Shown: positions 1 through 8,458, numbered from the stretch's first letter. The stretch is DNA of 64,000 nt from an uncultured Cellulomonadaceae bacterium (GCA_947495165.1 CANLXM010000001.1:1-64000); one strand, 5' to 3'. Made by a program: numbers and translations. Notes: generated by a model not told the origin, from the sequence alone.

Positions 1-12
1 TGAGTTCTCAAG
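1..12 (-). promoter_or_regulatory. rRNA leader box just upstream of an off-window 16S gene
   Basis: On the minus strand the last bases before the window edge read CCTTGAGAACTCA. A TTGAGAACTCA element closes the pre-16S leader of many actinobacterial rRNA operons, where it belongs to the antitermination/processing region. With the two promoters at 65-94 and 265-294 it indicates an rRNA operon transcribed leftwards out of the window. The 16S gene itself is not visible, so this is inference from the leader. Confidence 0.6.
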
Positions 13-64
13 GAACAGACGCTCCCCGATCCACCCTCGCGGGCCGTTCGGAGGCAACCGTTCA

Positions 65-94
65 AACTTACCCGACCGAACCCATCCTGTCCAA
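65..94 (-). promoter_or_regulatory. rRNA operon promoter P2 (proximal)
   Basis: Minus strand: -35 TTGGAC (89-94), 18-nt spacer, -10 TAAGTT (65-70), followed by TGAACGGTTGCC. The TAAGTTTGAA core is typical of actinobacterial rrn promoters. It lies about 60 nt before the leader box at the window edge and should drive the rRNA operon off the left end. Confidence 0.7.
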
Positions 95-264
95 CCCCGC
101 GCTCCGAGAGCGCAGAGACGGGGACGGATCCCGATCGCCCGCACACACCACGAGGGCAGAGTTCGCCCTCGAGAGGTTGTGGGGTTTGTCCTCCGCCGGG
201 ACCAGCCACGGCCTGCCTTGCGGCGGCCTCGTGTCTGTTCCTCCCTGGCGGGCTGACTTCGAGA

Positions 265-294
265 ACATTACGGGTCGCTCGGCTCGAGGGTCAA
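265..294 (-). promoter_or_regulatory. rRNA operon promoter P1 (distal)
   Basis: Minus strand: -35 TTGACC (289-294), 18-nt spacer, -10 TAATGT (265-270), close to the vegetative sigma consensus. The region from here to P2 (71-264) has no credible gene, is G/C-rich and looks like upstream rRNA leader. Tandem promoters in front of rrn operons are usual in actinobacteria. Confidence 0.7.
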
Positions 295-304
295 GTCGTC
301 CTCG

Positions 305-320
305 GGTGACACCGGTCACC
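305..320. terminator. short hairpin between alpha-glucosidase gene and rrn P1
   Basis: A perfect 6-bp stem GGTGAC/GTCACC with loop ACCG sits after the stop of the minus-strand alpha-glucosidase gene (379) and 10 nt before the -35 of rrn P1. It has no T tract. It could end the upstream transcript and insulate the rRNA promoter, but is short, so this is tentative. Confidence 0.3.
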
Positions 321-378
321 TCGCGGCTACCGGCCGTTCATCGGCGCTGAGCAGGACAGAGACCGCGCGCGACGCCCG

Positions 379-2169
379 TCAGGTGCCGTCGGCGAGCCGG
401 ACGGTTGCTTCCCACGGAGCCAGCTCGACCCCGGCCGCCGTGAGGGTGGACGGCTCCAGCAGGTTCGTGCTGAGCACGGCCGCGTCCGACCACGCCGTCG
501 CACCCCCCAGCGCCTCGGCCGGCACCGTCACGCGCGCCGACGACAGGTTGGCGAGGACGAGCATCCGCACCGCTCCCAGGGTTCGCTCGTACGCGAAGAC
601 CTGCTCGTCGTCGGGAAGCAGCATGCGCAGCGAGCCGTCGACGACGACCGCGTGCTCCCGCCGCACCCTGATCAGGTGCTGGTAGTGGCTGCGCACCGAG
701 TCCGGGTCCCCGACCTGGTCGGCCGCGTTGATCTCGCGGTAGTTCGGCGTCACTGGGATCCAGGGTTCGCCGGTCGTGAAGCCCGCCTGGGGGCCGTCCG
801 TCCACTGCACCGGCGTGCGCGAGTTGTCGCGCCCTGCGTACCGCAGGGCCTCGAGCACCTGGGCAGGGTCCTGACCCCGCACGTCGACGGCCTCGCGGTA
901 GTGGTTGAGGGACTCGACGTCGCGGAAGTCCTCGAGCCCACGGAACACCGTGTTCGTCATGCCGAGCTCTTCGCCCTGATACACGTACGGCGTCCCTCGC
1001 ATCAGGTGCAGGACCGTCGCCAACGCCTTGGCGGAGGCGACGCGGTGCACGCCGTCGTCGCCGAACCGGGACACCGCGCGGGGTCGGTCGTGGTTCGACC
1101 AGTACAGGCTGTTCCACCCGACGCTCGCGAGGCCCTCCTGCCAGCGACCGAGGGACGCCTTGAGCTCAGGCAGCGCGATGGGCCGGGGATCGAACTTGCC
1201 CCCCGGGCCCTCGTCGACCTCCATGTGCTCGAACTGGAAGATCATGTTGACCTCGCGTCGCTCCGCGTCCGTGTAGCGCCGTGCCTGCTCCACCGTCGCA
1301 CCGGGCATCTCGCCCACCGTGAGGAACCGCGACGGGTCGTCCCCGAACACCTCGCGGTTCATCTCCTGCAGGAACTCGTGGATGCGCGGCCCCGACCCGA
1401 AGTGCGGGAACCCGTTGCCGTAGAGCGCTCCCTCGGGAACCTCCCCGTCGGGCAGGCCCTCCGCCTTGGAGATGAAGTTGATGACGTCCATGCGGAATCC
1501 GTCGACCCCGCGGTCGAGCCACCAGCGCATCATCGCGTAGACCGCCTGCCGGACCTCCGGGTTCTCCCAGTTGAGGTCGGGCTGCTTGCGGGTGAACAGG
1601 TGCAGGTAGTACTCGCCGGTCCGCTCGTCGTACTGCCACGCGGGCCCGGAGAAGATCGAGCCCCAGTTGTTCGGCTCGGCGCCGGGCTCGCCGCCGGTCG
1701 TGCCGGGACGAGGCGGCCGCCAGATGTACCAGTCGCGGCGCGCAGCATCCCGGGAGGACGCCGACTCGACGAACCACGGGTGCTCGTCGGACGTGTGGTT
1801 CACGACCAGGTCCATGACGAGCCGCATGCCGCGCTCGTGCAGCCCGGCGATCAGCGCGTCGAGGTCCTGGAGCGTCCCGAACATCGGGTCGACGTCCTGG
1901 TAGTCGCTGATGTCGTAGCCGTTGTCGTCCTGCGGCGACCGGTAGACCGGTGACAGCCACACGACGCCGACCCCCAGGTCCTGCAGGTAGTCGAGCCTGG
2001 AGATGATGCCCGGGATGTCGCCGACGCCGTCGCCGTCGGAGTCCGCGAAGCTGCGCGGGTACACCTGATAGACGACGGTCGACTTCCACCACGCCTGCTC
2101 GGCCGCGGCCTCGGCGTCGGACGTCGGGGTCTCGCCGAGCAGCAGCACGCTCTCGTCAGCGGTCGTCAC
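379..2169 (-). CDS. GH13 alpha-glucosidase (oligo-1,6-glucosidase type)
   Basis: Cytoplasmic glycoside hydrolase expected to release glucose from alpha-1,4/1,6 gluco-oligosaccharides. About 596 aa, usual for the family. The TIM barrel starts at WWKSTVVYQVYPRSF and has the Ca-type loop DSDGDGVGD, motif DLVVNHTSDEHPWF, QPDLNWENP, nucleophile Asp228 in GFRMDV, acid/base Glu287 in TVGEMPG and the transition-state Asp361 in NHDRPR. The start chosen is GTG 2169 because GGAG lies 6 nt upstream; a GTG at 2202 would add 11 residues but its purine run touches the start codon. No signal peptide. Monocistronic, with the divergent gene at 2369 sharing its upstream region. Catalytic residues are all present; exact linkage preference is not readable. 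Confidence 0.93.
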   Translation of the reverse strand: MTTADESVLLLGETPTSDAEAAAEQAWWKSTVVYQVYPRSFADSDGDGVGDIPGIISRLDYLQDLGVGVVWLSPVYRSPQDDNGYDISDYQDVDPMFGTLQDLDALIAGLHERGMRLVMDLVVNHTSDEHPWFVESASSRDAARRDWYIWRPPRPGTTGGEPGAEPNNWGSIFSGPAWQYDERTGEYYLHLFTRKQPDLNWENPEVRQAVYAMMRWWLDRGVDGFRMDVINFISKAEGLPDGEVPEGALYGNGFPHFGSGPRIHEFLQEMNREVFGDDPSRFLTVGEMPGATVEQARRYTDAERREVNMIFQFEHMEVDEGPGGKFDPRPIALPELKASLGRWQEGLASVGWNSLYWSNHDRPRAVSRFGDDGVHRVASAKALATVLHLMRGTPYVYQGEELGMTNTVFRGLEDFRDVESLNHYREAVDVRGQDPAQVLEALRYAGRDNSRTPVQWTDGPQAGFTTGEPWIPVTPNYREINAADQVGDPDSVRSHYQHLIRVRREHAVVVDGSLRMLLPDDEQVFAYERTLGAVRMLVLANLSSARVTVPAEALGGATAWSDAAVLSTNLLEPSTLTAAGVELAPWEATVRLADGT

Positions 2170-2368
2170 ATCAGGCTCCGTCTCGTCGGGATCGCCCACC
2201 ACCCTTCCACAGGCGCCCGAGGCGTGCCGGGCGCACAGGCGGACGCCCGCGGGTCGCGGCGGACGGGACCTTCAGGGGGTGTACTGTCCGCGGTCCCCGC
2301 GCTATCGTCGGGTCGCCGACCACGGAGGTCGGCCCCGGCACCCGGTGCCGTGACCGAAGGGGCACCTC

Positions 2369-2998
2369 ATGCCCATCCTTGAGATCGTCGGCTGGATCGG
2401 TTCCACGATCCTCGTCTGGTCGCTGCTGCAGACCCGCATCCTCCGGCTCCGCTGGATCAACCTCGTCGGCTGCCTGATCCTCATCGCGTACAACTCGATC
2501 GCCGGCGTGTGGCCGATGACCGGCCTCAACGTCGTGCTCGCCGTGATCAACATCTACTACCTACGCAAGCTCATGGGCGAGCGGCACTCGACCGCGTCCT
2601 ACGACGTCGTCGAGGTTCGCCCGGACGACGCCTACCTGCAGCACCTGCTCGGGCAGCACGCGGCGGACATCGCGACGTTCAACCCGGCGGCCGCAGGCCG
2701 CCCCGTCGCGGAGGCTCGCGAGGCCTACCTGATCGTGCACGGTGACGAGACGGTCGGCTACGTGCTCGCGCACGACGCCGGCGACGGCGTGGTGCAGGTC
2801 GACCTCGACTACGTCGTCGAGCGGTACCGCGACTTCACCCCGGGCGAGTTCGTCTTCCGCAGCTCCCAGCTCTTCGCCGCCAAGGGCTACCGGCGGATCG
2901 TCACCGCACCGGGGAGCGCGTCGGCGCCCGGCGCCTACTACGAGAAGATCGGCTTCTCCCGCGAGGGCGACCGGTTCGCCCTGGCGATCACGGCCTGA
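2369..2998 (+). CDS. YgjV-like membrane protein with C-terminal GNAT-like domain
   Basis: 209 aa. Residues 1-70 form three hydrophobic segments (MPILEIVGWIGSTILVW, INLVGCLILIAYNSIAGVW, LNVVLAVINIYYLRKL) resembling the YgjV inner-membrane family. Residues about 80-209 are soluble and end like an acetyltransferase-fold core (YRRIVTAPGS, APGAYYEKIGF). The two-part layout is seen in actinobacterial YgjV-like proteins; the substrate is unknown. AAGGGG stands 7 nt before the ATG. Diverges from the alpha-glucosidase; no operon partner. The assignment of the soluble part as GNAT is by pattern only. Confidence 0.8.
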   Translation: MPILEIVGWIGSTILVWSLLQTRILRLRWINLVGCLILIAYNSIAGVWPMTGLNVVLAVINIYYLRKLMGERHSTASYDVVEVRPDDAYLQHLLGQHAADIATFNPAAAGRPVAEAREAYLIVHGDETVGYVLAHDAGDGVVQVDLDYVVERYRDFTPGEFVFRSSQLFAAKGYRRIVTAPGSASAPGAYYEKIGFSREGDRFALAITA

Positions 2999-3034
2999 CC
3001 TGCCCGTCGGGCCCGCCGACGGACGCGTCCCCGC

Positions 3035-4474
3035 TCAGCCCCAGACCAGGGCCTGGGCGGGGTCGTGCAGCACCGCGGCGACGTCGGCCAGCAGCCGTGA
3101 CGCGAGCCCGCCGTCCACCAGGCGGTGATCCACGCTCAGCGCAAGCTGGGTGACCATCCGCTTCTTGATCTTGCCCTTGTGCACCCACGGCTGCTCGCGG
3201 ATGGCGCCGAACGCGAGGATCGCCGCCTCGCCCGGGTTGAGGATCGGCGTGCCCGTGTCGATCCCGAACACCCCGACGTTGGTGATCGTGATGGTGCCGT
3301 CGCTCATGTCCGCGGGCGTCGTCTTCCCGGCGCGCGCCGCGGCCGTGAGGTCGGCGAGGCCGCGGGCCAGCTCGGTCAGCGACATCCGGTGCGCGTCCTT
3401 GATGTTCGGCACGACCAGGCCCCGGGGCGTCGCCGCGGCGATGCCCAGGTTCACGTAGTGCTTGTAGACGATCTCGCGGGCCTCGTCGTCCCAGCTCGCG
3501 TTGACCTCCGGGTGCCGGTTGAGGGCGATGAGCAGCGCCTTCGCGGTGACCAGGAGCGGCGTCACGCGGACGTCGGCGAACTCGCGGTCGGCCCGCAGCC
3601 GCTCGACCAGGCGCATGGTGCGGGTGACGTCGACCGTCTGGAACACCGTCACGTGGGGCGCGGTGAACGCGCTCGCGACCATCGCCTCCGCGGTGCGCTT
3701 GCGCACGCTCTTCACGGGGACGCGGGTCTGCCGTCCGTCCGCGCTGACCGTGCCGGACGCGAGCCAGGGCGCGTCGTCTCCCGGGTAGGTCGCGAGCGAC
3801 TGCCCCTCGGCCTGGCGCGCGAACGCGAGCACGTCCTCGCGGGTGATGATCTCGCCCGGGCCCGTGGGCGCCACGCTGCCGAGGTCGACCCCGAGGTCCT
3901 TGGCGAGCTTGCGCACGGGCGGCTTGGCGTAGACCGGGCCGTGCCCTGCGCGCGGGGGGGCCGGGGCGGCGGCCGCGGGCTGGACGGGCGCTGGCTGGAC
4001 GGGCGCAGACGGCGCCGGGGTCGATGCGTCCCGGACCGTCGGAGCCGCGTCCGGCGCGGGCGCACCAGCGCCGGCGCGGCGGGCCCGGCGCGCGCTCGGC
4101 GCCGCCACCCCGTACCCGACGAGCACGTTGCCGCTGGCGCTGGAGGCCGCCGCGTCCGGCGTCTCGCTAGCCCTGACGTCCGGCGACTCGCTGGCTCCGC
4201 CGTCCGGCGCCGCGGCGGGCGGGCCACCCGGGTCGACGTCGACGACGATGATCGGGGTGCCGACGTCCACGGTCGTGCCTTCGGCGACGAGCACCCGGCT
4301 GACGACACCGGTCCACGGGCTCGGGAGCTCCACGAGGGACTTGGCCGTCTCGATCTCGACGATCGTCTGGTTCACGGTGACCGCGTCGCCGACCGCGACG
4401 TGCCACTGCACGATCTCGGCCTCGGTCAGGCCCTCGCCGGCGTCGGGCAGGAGGAAGGTCTCGAACACTGGCAT
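3035..4474 (-). CDS. bkdC: 2-oxoacid dehydrogenase E2, dihydrolipoamide acyltransferase
   Basis: E2 core of a 2-oxoacid dehydrogenase complex; transfers the acyl group from E1 to CoA. 479 aa: one lipoyl domain (1-80, lipoyl Lys45 in EIETAKS), an Ala/Pro-rich linker (81-180), a peripheral-subunit binding domain (182-218, VYAKPPVRKLAKDLG), and an acyltransferase domain with catalytic His450 and Asp454 in VDHRLVDGG. The ETAK lipoyl motif and the neighbours suggest branched-chain oxoacids rather than pyruvate (inference). The ATG at 4474 has GAGGAG 7 nt upstream and follows the E1 beta stop by 11 nt; a longer frame to 4624 would add Arg/Pro-rich residues overlapping E1 beta and was rejected. No E3 gene nearby. 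Confidence 0.93.
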   Translation of the reverse strand: MPVFETFLLPDAGEGLTEAEIVQWHVAVGDAVTVNQTIVEIETAKSLVELPSPWTGVVSRVLVAEGTTVDVGTPIIVVDVDPGGPPAAAPDGGASESPDVRASETPDAAASSASGNVLVGYGVAAPSARRARRAGAGAPAPDAAPTVRDASTPAPSAPVQPAPVQPAAAAPAPPRAGHGPVYAKPPVRKLAKDLGVDLGSVAPTGPGEIITREDVLAFARQAEGQSLATYPGDDAPWLASGTVSADGRQTRVPVKSVRKRTAEAMVASAFTAPHVTVFQTVDVTRTMRLVERLRADREFADVRVTPLLVTAKALLIALNRHPEVNASWDDEAREIVYKHYVNLGIAAATPRGLVVPNIKDAHRMSLTELARGLADLTAAARAGKTTPADMSDGTITITNVGVFGIDTGTPILNPGEAAILAFGAIREQPWVHKGKIKKRMVTQLALSVDHRLVDGGLASRLLADVAAVLHDPAQALVWG

Positions 4475-4485
4475 CGCGATGCTCC

Positions 4486-5511
4486 TCAGAACCCGAAGGC
4501 GCGGTCGACGGCGTCGAGCACGCGGTCCAGCCCGGGCAGGTAGTCGTGCTCGATCTTGGACACCGGGTAGGGCGTGTGGAAACCACCGACACGCAGGACG
4601 GGCGCCTCGAGCGAGTAGAAGCACTCCTCGGTCACGCGCGCGGCGACCTCGGCGCCGGCGCCGAAGTACGTCGGGGCCTCGTGCACGACGACGCAGCGTC
4701 CCGTGCGGCGCACCGACTCGATGACCGTGGCGGTGTCGAGCGGCGAGATGCTGCGCAGGTCGATCACCTCGATGCTGCGGCCCTCCTCCGCGGCCGCCTG
4801 GGCGACCGCGAGCGCGGTGTGCACCGTGGGGCCGTAGGCGACCAGCGTGAGGTCGGTCCCGGGGCGCACGACGACGGCGCGGTCCAGCGTGCCCTGCGAC
4901 GCGCCGGGGCGGTGGTCGAGGTCGACCTCGGCCTTGTCCCAGTAGCGCCCCTTGGGCTCGAAGAACAGGACGGGGTCGGGGCTCGCGATCGCGTCCTGGA
5001 TCATCCAGTAGGCGTCGGCGGGGTTCGCACAGGTGACGACACGCAGGCCCGGCGTGTGGGCGAACAGCGCCTCGGGGCTCTCGCTGTGGTGCTCGATCGC
5101 GCCGATGCCGCCCCCGTACGGGATGCGGATGACGACCGGCAGGGTGAGCTTCCCGCGGGACCGGTAGTGCATCTTGGCCAGCTGGGTCGTGATCTGGTCG
5201 AACGCCGGGAACACGAAGCCGTCGAACTGGATCTCGCAGACGGGCCGGTAGCCGCGCAGCGCGAGGCCGATCGCCGTGCCGACGATGCCGGACTCCGCGA
5301 GCGGGGTGTCGACCACGCGCTGCTCGCCGAACTCCGCCTGCAGCCCGTCCGTCACTCGGAACACGCCACCGAGCGGTCCGATGTCCTCCCCCATGAGCAG
5401 GGTCTTGTCGTCGTCAGCCAACGCCTGGCGCAGGCCCAGGTTGATCGCCTTGGCCAGGGTGAGCGTGCGGGTACCGGTCGTCTGCGCGGTCGCGGGGCGC
5501 GTCGTCGTCAT
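4486..5511 (-). CDS. bkdB: 2-oxoacid dehydrogenase E1 component, beta subunit
   Basis: Pairs with E1 alpha to form the thiamine-diphosphate decarboxylase. About 341 aa, normal size. Family motifs: LMGEDIGPLGGVFRVTDGLQAEFG near the N terminus, PLAESGIVGTAIGLALRGYRPVCEIQF, IPYGGGIGAIEHHSESPEA, and a C-terminal transketolase domain with VIDLRSISPLD. ATG 5511 is preceded by GGAGG at 10 nt; a GTG at 5517 overlapping the E1 alpha stop as GTGA is an equally good start and would couple translation. Middle gene of the E1 alpha-E1 beta-E2 operon. Strongly conserved throughout; only branched-chain versus pyruvate preference is uncertain. Confidence 0.93.
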   Translation of the reverse strand: MTTTRPATAQTTGTRTLTLAKAINLGLRQALADDDKTLLMGEDIGPLGGVFRVTDGLQAEFGEQRVVDTPLAESGIVGTAIGLALRGYRPVCEIQFDGFVFPAFDQITTQLAKMHYRSRGKLTLPVVIRIPYGGGIGAIEHHSESPEALFAHTPGLRVVTCANPADAYWMIQDAIASPDPVLFFEPKGRYWDKAEVDLDHRPGASQGTLDRAVVVRPGTDLTLVAYGPTVHTALAVAQAAAEEGRSIEVIDLRSISPLDTATVIESVRRTGRCVVVHEAPTYFGAGAEVAARVTEECFYSLEAPVLRVGGFHTPYPVSKIEHDYLPGLDRVLDAVDRAFGF

Positions 5512-5513
5512 CG

Positions 5514-6644
5514 TCACCGTGCCTCCTCGAAGCTCTGCTCGTAGTCCGCGAACCATGCCCGGTCCGCCTCGACGACCGCGTTGTCGGTCGCGTACACGTG
5601 CTCGAACATCGACGCCGCGGGCGGAGCCGGCATCGCGCGGCACGCGGTGCGCACGTGCTCGCCGAGGGCGTCCGCCTCGTCGGCGAGGTCGCGCGCCCAG
5701 GTCTCGTCCCAGCCGTCCTCGGCCTTCAGCAGCGCCTCGATCCGGGTCAGCGGGTCGCGGTCGCGCCAGTACTGCTCCTCGGCGCGGCTGCGGTACCGCG
5801 TCGGGTCGTCCGACGTCGTGTGCGCGCCCATGCGGTACGTGTACGCCTCGACCAGGGTGGGGCCGCCGCCGGACCGGGCGCGCTCGAGCGCCTCCTGCGC
5901 GACCGCCCACGACGCGAGCACGTCGTTGCCGTCCACGCGGACGCCCGGCACCCCGAAGCCCTCCCCGCGGCGCGCCACGGGGACACGGAACTGGCGGGAG
6001 TTGGGCTCGGAGATCGCCCACTGGTTGTTCTGGCAGAACAGCACGAGCGGGGCCTGGTTCACGGCCGCGAAGACGAGCGCCTCGTTCACGTCGCCCTGCG
6101 AGGTGGCGCCGTCGCCGAAGTACGTCACGACCGCGGTGTCCCGGGCGGGGTCCCCCGTGCCGACGAGACCGTCGCGCTGGACACCCATCGCGTACCCGGT
6201 CGCGTGCAGGGTGTGCGAGCCGATCACGAGGGTGTAGAGGTGGAAGTTGTGCTCGGCCGGGTCCCAGCCGCCGTGGTCCACGCCGCGGAACAGTTGGAGG
6301 ATCTGGGCAAGGTCCATGCCGCGGGTGTGCGCGACGCCGTGCTCCCGGTAGGAGGGGAACACCACGTCGTGGGGCGCGAGCGCCCGGCCGGAGCCGACCT
6401 GCGCCGCCTCCTGGCCGAGGCACTGCGGCCACAGCCCGAGCTCGCCCTGCCGCTGCAGGGAGGTCGCCTCGGTGTCGAACCGGCGCACGAGCGTCATGTC
6501 CCGGTAGAACGCACGGATCTCCTCGGTCCCCAGCGCTGCCGCGCGAGCCCGGTAGGGCTCAGAGGCGGCGTCGTGGGTGCGCTCGCCTGCTGGGGTCACC
6601 AGCTGGATGAGCTCGACGTTGGTGGCGTCGTGGTTCGCGGTCAA
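5514..6644 (-). CDS. bkdA: 2-oxoacid dehydrogenase E1 component, alpha subunit
   Basis: Thiamine-diphosphate-binding subunit of E1. 376 aa with the TPP motif GDG (177-179) ... NN (206-207), the signature QGELGLWPQCLGQEAAQVG and MGAHTTSDDPTRYR. The sequence style matches actinobacterial branched-chain E1 alpha. First gene of the operon. The start is TTG at 6644, with GGGGAG 5 nt before it; no ATG or GTG gives a better full-length N terminus, so weak initiation may limit expression. Two tandem palindromes (6673-6701) lie 29-57 nt upstream and could hold a repressor. Confidence 0.93.
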   Translation of the reverse strand: MTANHDATNVELIQLVTPAGERTHDAASEPYRARAAALGTEEIRAFYRDMTLVRRFDTEATSLQRQGELGLWPQCLGQEAAQVGSGRALAPHDVVFPSYREHGVAHTRGMDLAQILQLFRGVDHGGWDPAEHNFHLYTLVIGSHTLHATGYAMGVQRDGLVGTGDPARDTAVVTYFGDGATSQGDVNEALVFAAVNQAPLVLFCQNNQWAISEPNSRQFRVPVARRGEGFGVPGVRVDGNDVLASWAVAQEALERARSGGGPTLVEAYTYRMGAHTTSDDPTRYRSRAEEQYWRDRDPLTRIEALLKAEDGWDETWARDLADEADALGEHVRTACRAMPAPPAASMFEHVYATDNAVVEADRAWFADYEQSFEEAR

Positions 6645-6672
6645 GGCACTCCCCGGGTCGACGGGCGGAGGC

Positions 6673-6701
6673 TACGGTTCCGTAACCTACGCAAGCGTAG
6701 G
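6673..6701 (-). promoter_or_regulatory. tandem palindromic operators upstream of the E1 alpha-E1 beta-E2 operon
   Basis: Two adjacent palindromes share the half-site TACG: TACGG-TT-CCGTA (6673-6684) and CCTACGC-AA-GCGTAGG (6686-6701). Their centres are 15 bp apart, so they would be offset by about one and a half helical turns. They stand just upstream of the TTG start of E1 alpha and after the hisC terminator, where the operon promoter must lie. Repetition of the same half-site four times points to a dimeric repressor binding twice; which family is unknown and no regulator gene is adjacent. Confidence 0.5.
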
Positions 6702-6749
6702 GAACGCGCGGGCTCCCCGACCATCTCCGGAAGCGCCCGAAAGGCGGAC

Positions 6750-6778
6750 GCGCGGTTGTGGGGATCCCACAACCGCGC
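6750..6778. terminator. strong hairpin downstream of hisC
   Basis: Perfect 12-bp inverted repeat: GCGCGGTTGTGG (6750-6761), loop GGATC, CCACAACCGCGC (6767-6778). It begins 16 nt after the hisC stop on the minus strand and precedes the dehydrogenase operon operators. There is no T tract, common for actinobacterial terminators. Confidence 0.7.
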
Positions 6779-6793
6779 CGCCGGCCGACGGGA

Positions 6794-7888
6794 TCAGGCG
6801 TCGGCGTCGCGCCAGCGGGCCGTGACCGCCAGGAGCAGGTCCGTGGCCTCGGGCTCGCCCACGGTGACCCGCAGACCCTCGCCCGCGAACGGGCGGACGA
6901 TCACCCCGGCGTCGGCGGCCTCCGTGGCGCAGGCGCCCGTGCGCGCCCCGAGGTCGAACCACACGAAGTTCGCCTGCGTGTCGGGCAGCCGCCAGCCCTG
7001 GTTCCGCAGAGCGGCGACCAGCCTCGTCCGCTCGGCCACGATCGCCTCGACCTGGCGATCGAGCTCGTCCTTGGCCTGCAGCGAGGCGAGCGCGGCGCGC
7101 TGTGCGACGTGGGAGACGCCGAACGGCGTCGAGGTCCCGCGGATGCCGGAGGCCAGCCGCTTGCGCGCCACGGCGTAACCCACCCGCAGTCCCGCGAGCC
7201 CGTAGGCCTTGGAGAAGGTGCGCAGCAGCACGAGGTTCGGGTGCTCGCGGAACAGCGCGAGGCCGTCCGCGACGTCGGGGTCCCGGACGAACTCCAGGTA
7301 CGCCTCGTCCAGCACGACGAGGACGTCGCTCGGCACCGCAGCCAGCAGGCGTTCCATCGCCGCCTGGGTCACGACCGGGCCGGTCGGGTTGTTCGGCGAG
7401 CACACCAGCACGACCTTCGTGCGGTCGGTGACCGCCGCGGCCATCGCGTCCAGATCAAGCTCGCCGGTGCTCTGGCCCTCGGCGTCCCGGCGCAGCGGGA
7501 CCTGCACCGAGACGCCGCCCGCGACCGCGACCGCGATCGGGTACGCCTCGAAGGACCGCCACGCGTAGACGACCTCGTCGCCCGGGTTCACCACGGCCTG
7601 CAGGATGTGCGACAGCACCGCCACCGAGCCGTTGCCCGCCACCACGTGCCCCGGCTCGAGCCCGAGGGTGTCCTCCAGGGCGCTCGTGAGCTCGGTCGCG
7701 AACATGTCCGGGTACCGGTTGGCCTCCTGCGCGGCGTCGATGATCGCCGCCAGCACCGACGGCAGCACCGGGTACGGGTTCTCGTTCGAGGACAGCTTGA
7801 ACGCCGCCGCCCCAGCACCGGGGCGGGCCCCGGGGACGTACGGCGGAAGGGCATCGACCTGGGGGCGCAAGGGCACTCGTTCGCTCAC
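6794..7888 (-). CDS. hisC: histidinol-phosphate / aromatic aminotransferase (class I/II)
   Basis: PLP-dependent aminotransferase of the HisC family, 364 aa. Visible: KLSSNENPYP near the N terminus, PNNPTG (165-170), PLP-phenol Asp194 in LDEAYLEF, PLP Lys227 in TFSKAYGLAGLRVGY, and a C-terminal RVTVGEPEA. In actinobacteria this clade includes both HisC and the aromatic aminotransferase Pat; there is no histidine gene cluster here, which favours the Pat-like role, but this cannot be settled from sequence. Monocistronic, GTG start, followed by the hairpin at 6750-6778. Divergent from the small membrane protein at 8042. Confidence 0.9.
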   Translation of the reverse strand: MSERVPLRPQVDALPPYVPGARPGAGAAAFKLSSNENPYPVLPSVLAAIIDAAQEANRYPDMFATELTSALEDTLGLEPGHVVAGNGSVAVLSHILQAVVNPGDEVVYAWRSFEAYPIAVAVAGGVSVQVPLRRDAEGQSTGELDLDAMAAAVTDRTKVVLVCSPNNPTGPVVTQAAMERLLAAVPSDVLVVLDEAYLEFVRDPDVADGLALFREHPNLVLLRTFSKAYGLAGLRVGYAVARKRLASGIRGTSTPFGVSHVAQRAALASLQAKDELDRQVEAIVAERTRLVAALRNQGWRLPDTQANFVWFDLGARTGACATEAADAGVIVRPFAGEGLRVTVGEPEATDLLLAVTARWRDADA

Positions 7889-7932
7889 GGCCCCAGCATC
7901 GCATCCCTCGGCCTCCCACCGGCGCGGTCTCT

Positions 7933-7969
7933 ACGTCGATTTCGGCGACTGGCCCGCAGATATCGACGT
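7933..7969. repeat. inverted repeat between hisC and the 8042 gene
   Basis: Arms ACGTCGAT (7933-7940) and ATCGACGT (7962-7969) are perfect complements separated by 21 nt in the 153-bp divergent region. A two-turn centre spacing would suit an operator, but no promoter elements were firmly placed around it. It is A/T-richer than its surroundings. Confidence 0.4.
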
Positions 7970-8041
7970 CGAGAGCGGCCGGGAGGGAGGGGCGGGGAGG
8001 ACGGGACGGGACGGGGGTGCGGGCTGTGCCAGGATCGGGGC

Positions 8042-8434
8042 ATGGGTTTTCTCGCTCGGACTCTCGTGACCGCGCTCGGGCTCTGGGTCGCTACCTCCCT
8101 CGTGGGCGGCGTCGACGTCGTCGGCGCTGAGACGCCCGGCGGGACCGCCGTCGTGCTCGGTGTGGTCGCGCTCGTGCTCGGGCTCGTCAACGCGGTCGTG
8201 CGACCGGTCGTGGCGTTCCTCGCCTTCCCGCTCTACATCCTCACGCTCGGGCTGTTCTTCCTCGTCGTCAACGCGCTCATGCTGATCCTGACCGCGTGGC
8301 TCACCGAGCTGCTGCCGTGGGGGCTGGCCGTCGACGGGTTCTGGTCGGCGTTCTTCGCGGCCGTCGTCGTGTCGGTCGTGACGCTCGTCGGCAACCTCGT
8401 CGTGCCCGACGAGCGGCGTCGTCGGCGGCGCTGA
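8042..8434 (+). CDS. small four-helix membrane protein, phage holin family IV / YvlD-like
   Basis: 130 aa, nearly all hydrophobic, with four predicted membrane segments and a basic C terminus (ERRRRRR). The NAVVRPVVAFLAFPLYILTLGLFFLVVNALMLILTAW segment type is characteristic of the YvlD/holin-IV family; shown here in pieces only: VVRPVVAFLAFPLYILTLG and LVVNALMLILTAW. The family name does not imply a prophage: this is a chromosomal housekeeping-type membrane protein of unknown role. ATG 8042 follows CAGGAT by 6 nt, the leaderless layout frequent in this window. purB starts 25 nt downstream. Confidence 0.85.
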   Translation: MGFLARTLVTALGLWVATSLVGGVDVVGAETPGGTAVVLGVVALVLGLVNAVVRPVVAFLAFPLYILTLGLFFLVVNALMLILTAWLTELLPWGLAVDGFWSAFFAAVVVSVVTLVGNLVVPDERRRRRR

Positions 8435-8458
8435 GAACCGGCGTGGAACAATGCGGGC

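Noticed and set aside
652-1953. A 433-codon plus-strand frame opposite the alpha-glucosidase
   Set aside because: Mirror of a conserved GH13 gene with no recognisable motif.
4475-4624. Longer N terminus for the E2 gene
   Set aside because: Would overlap E1 beta and add Arg/Pro-rich residues before the lipoyl domain, which starts properly at ATG 4474 with a good SD.
8042-8434. Prophage remnant suggested by the holin family name
   Set aside because: No other phage gene nearby; the family is a general small membrane protein group.
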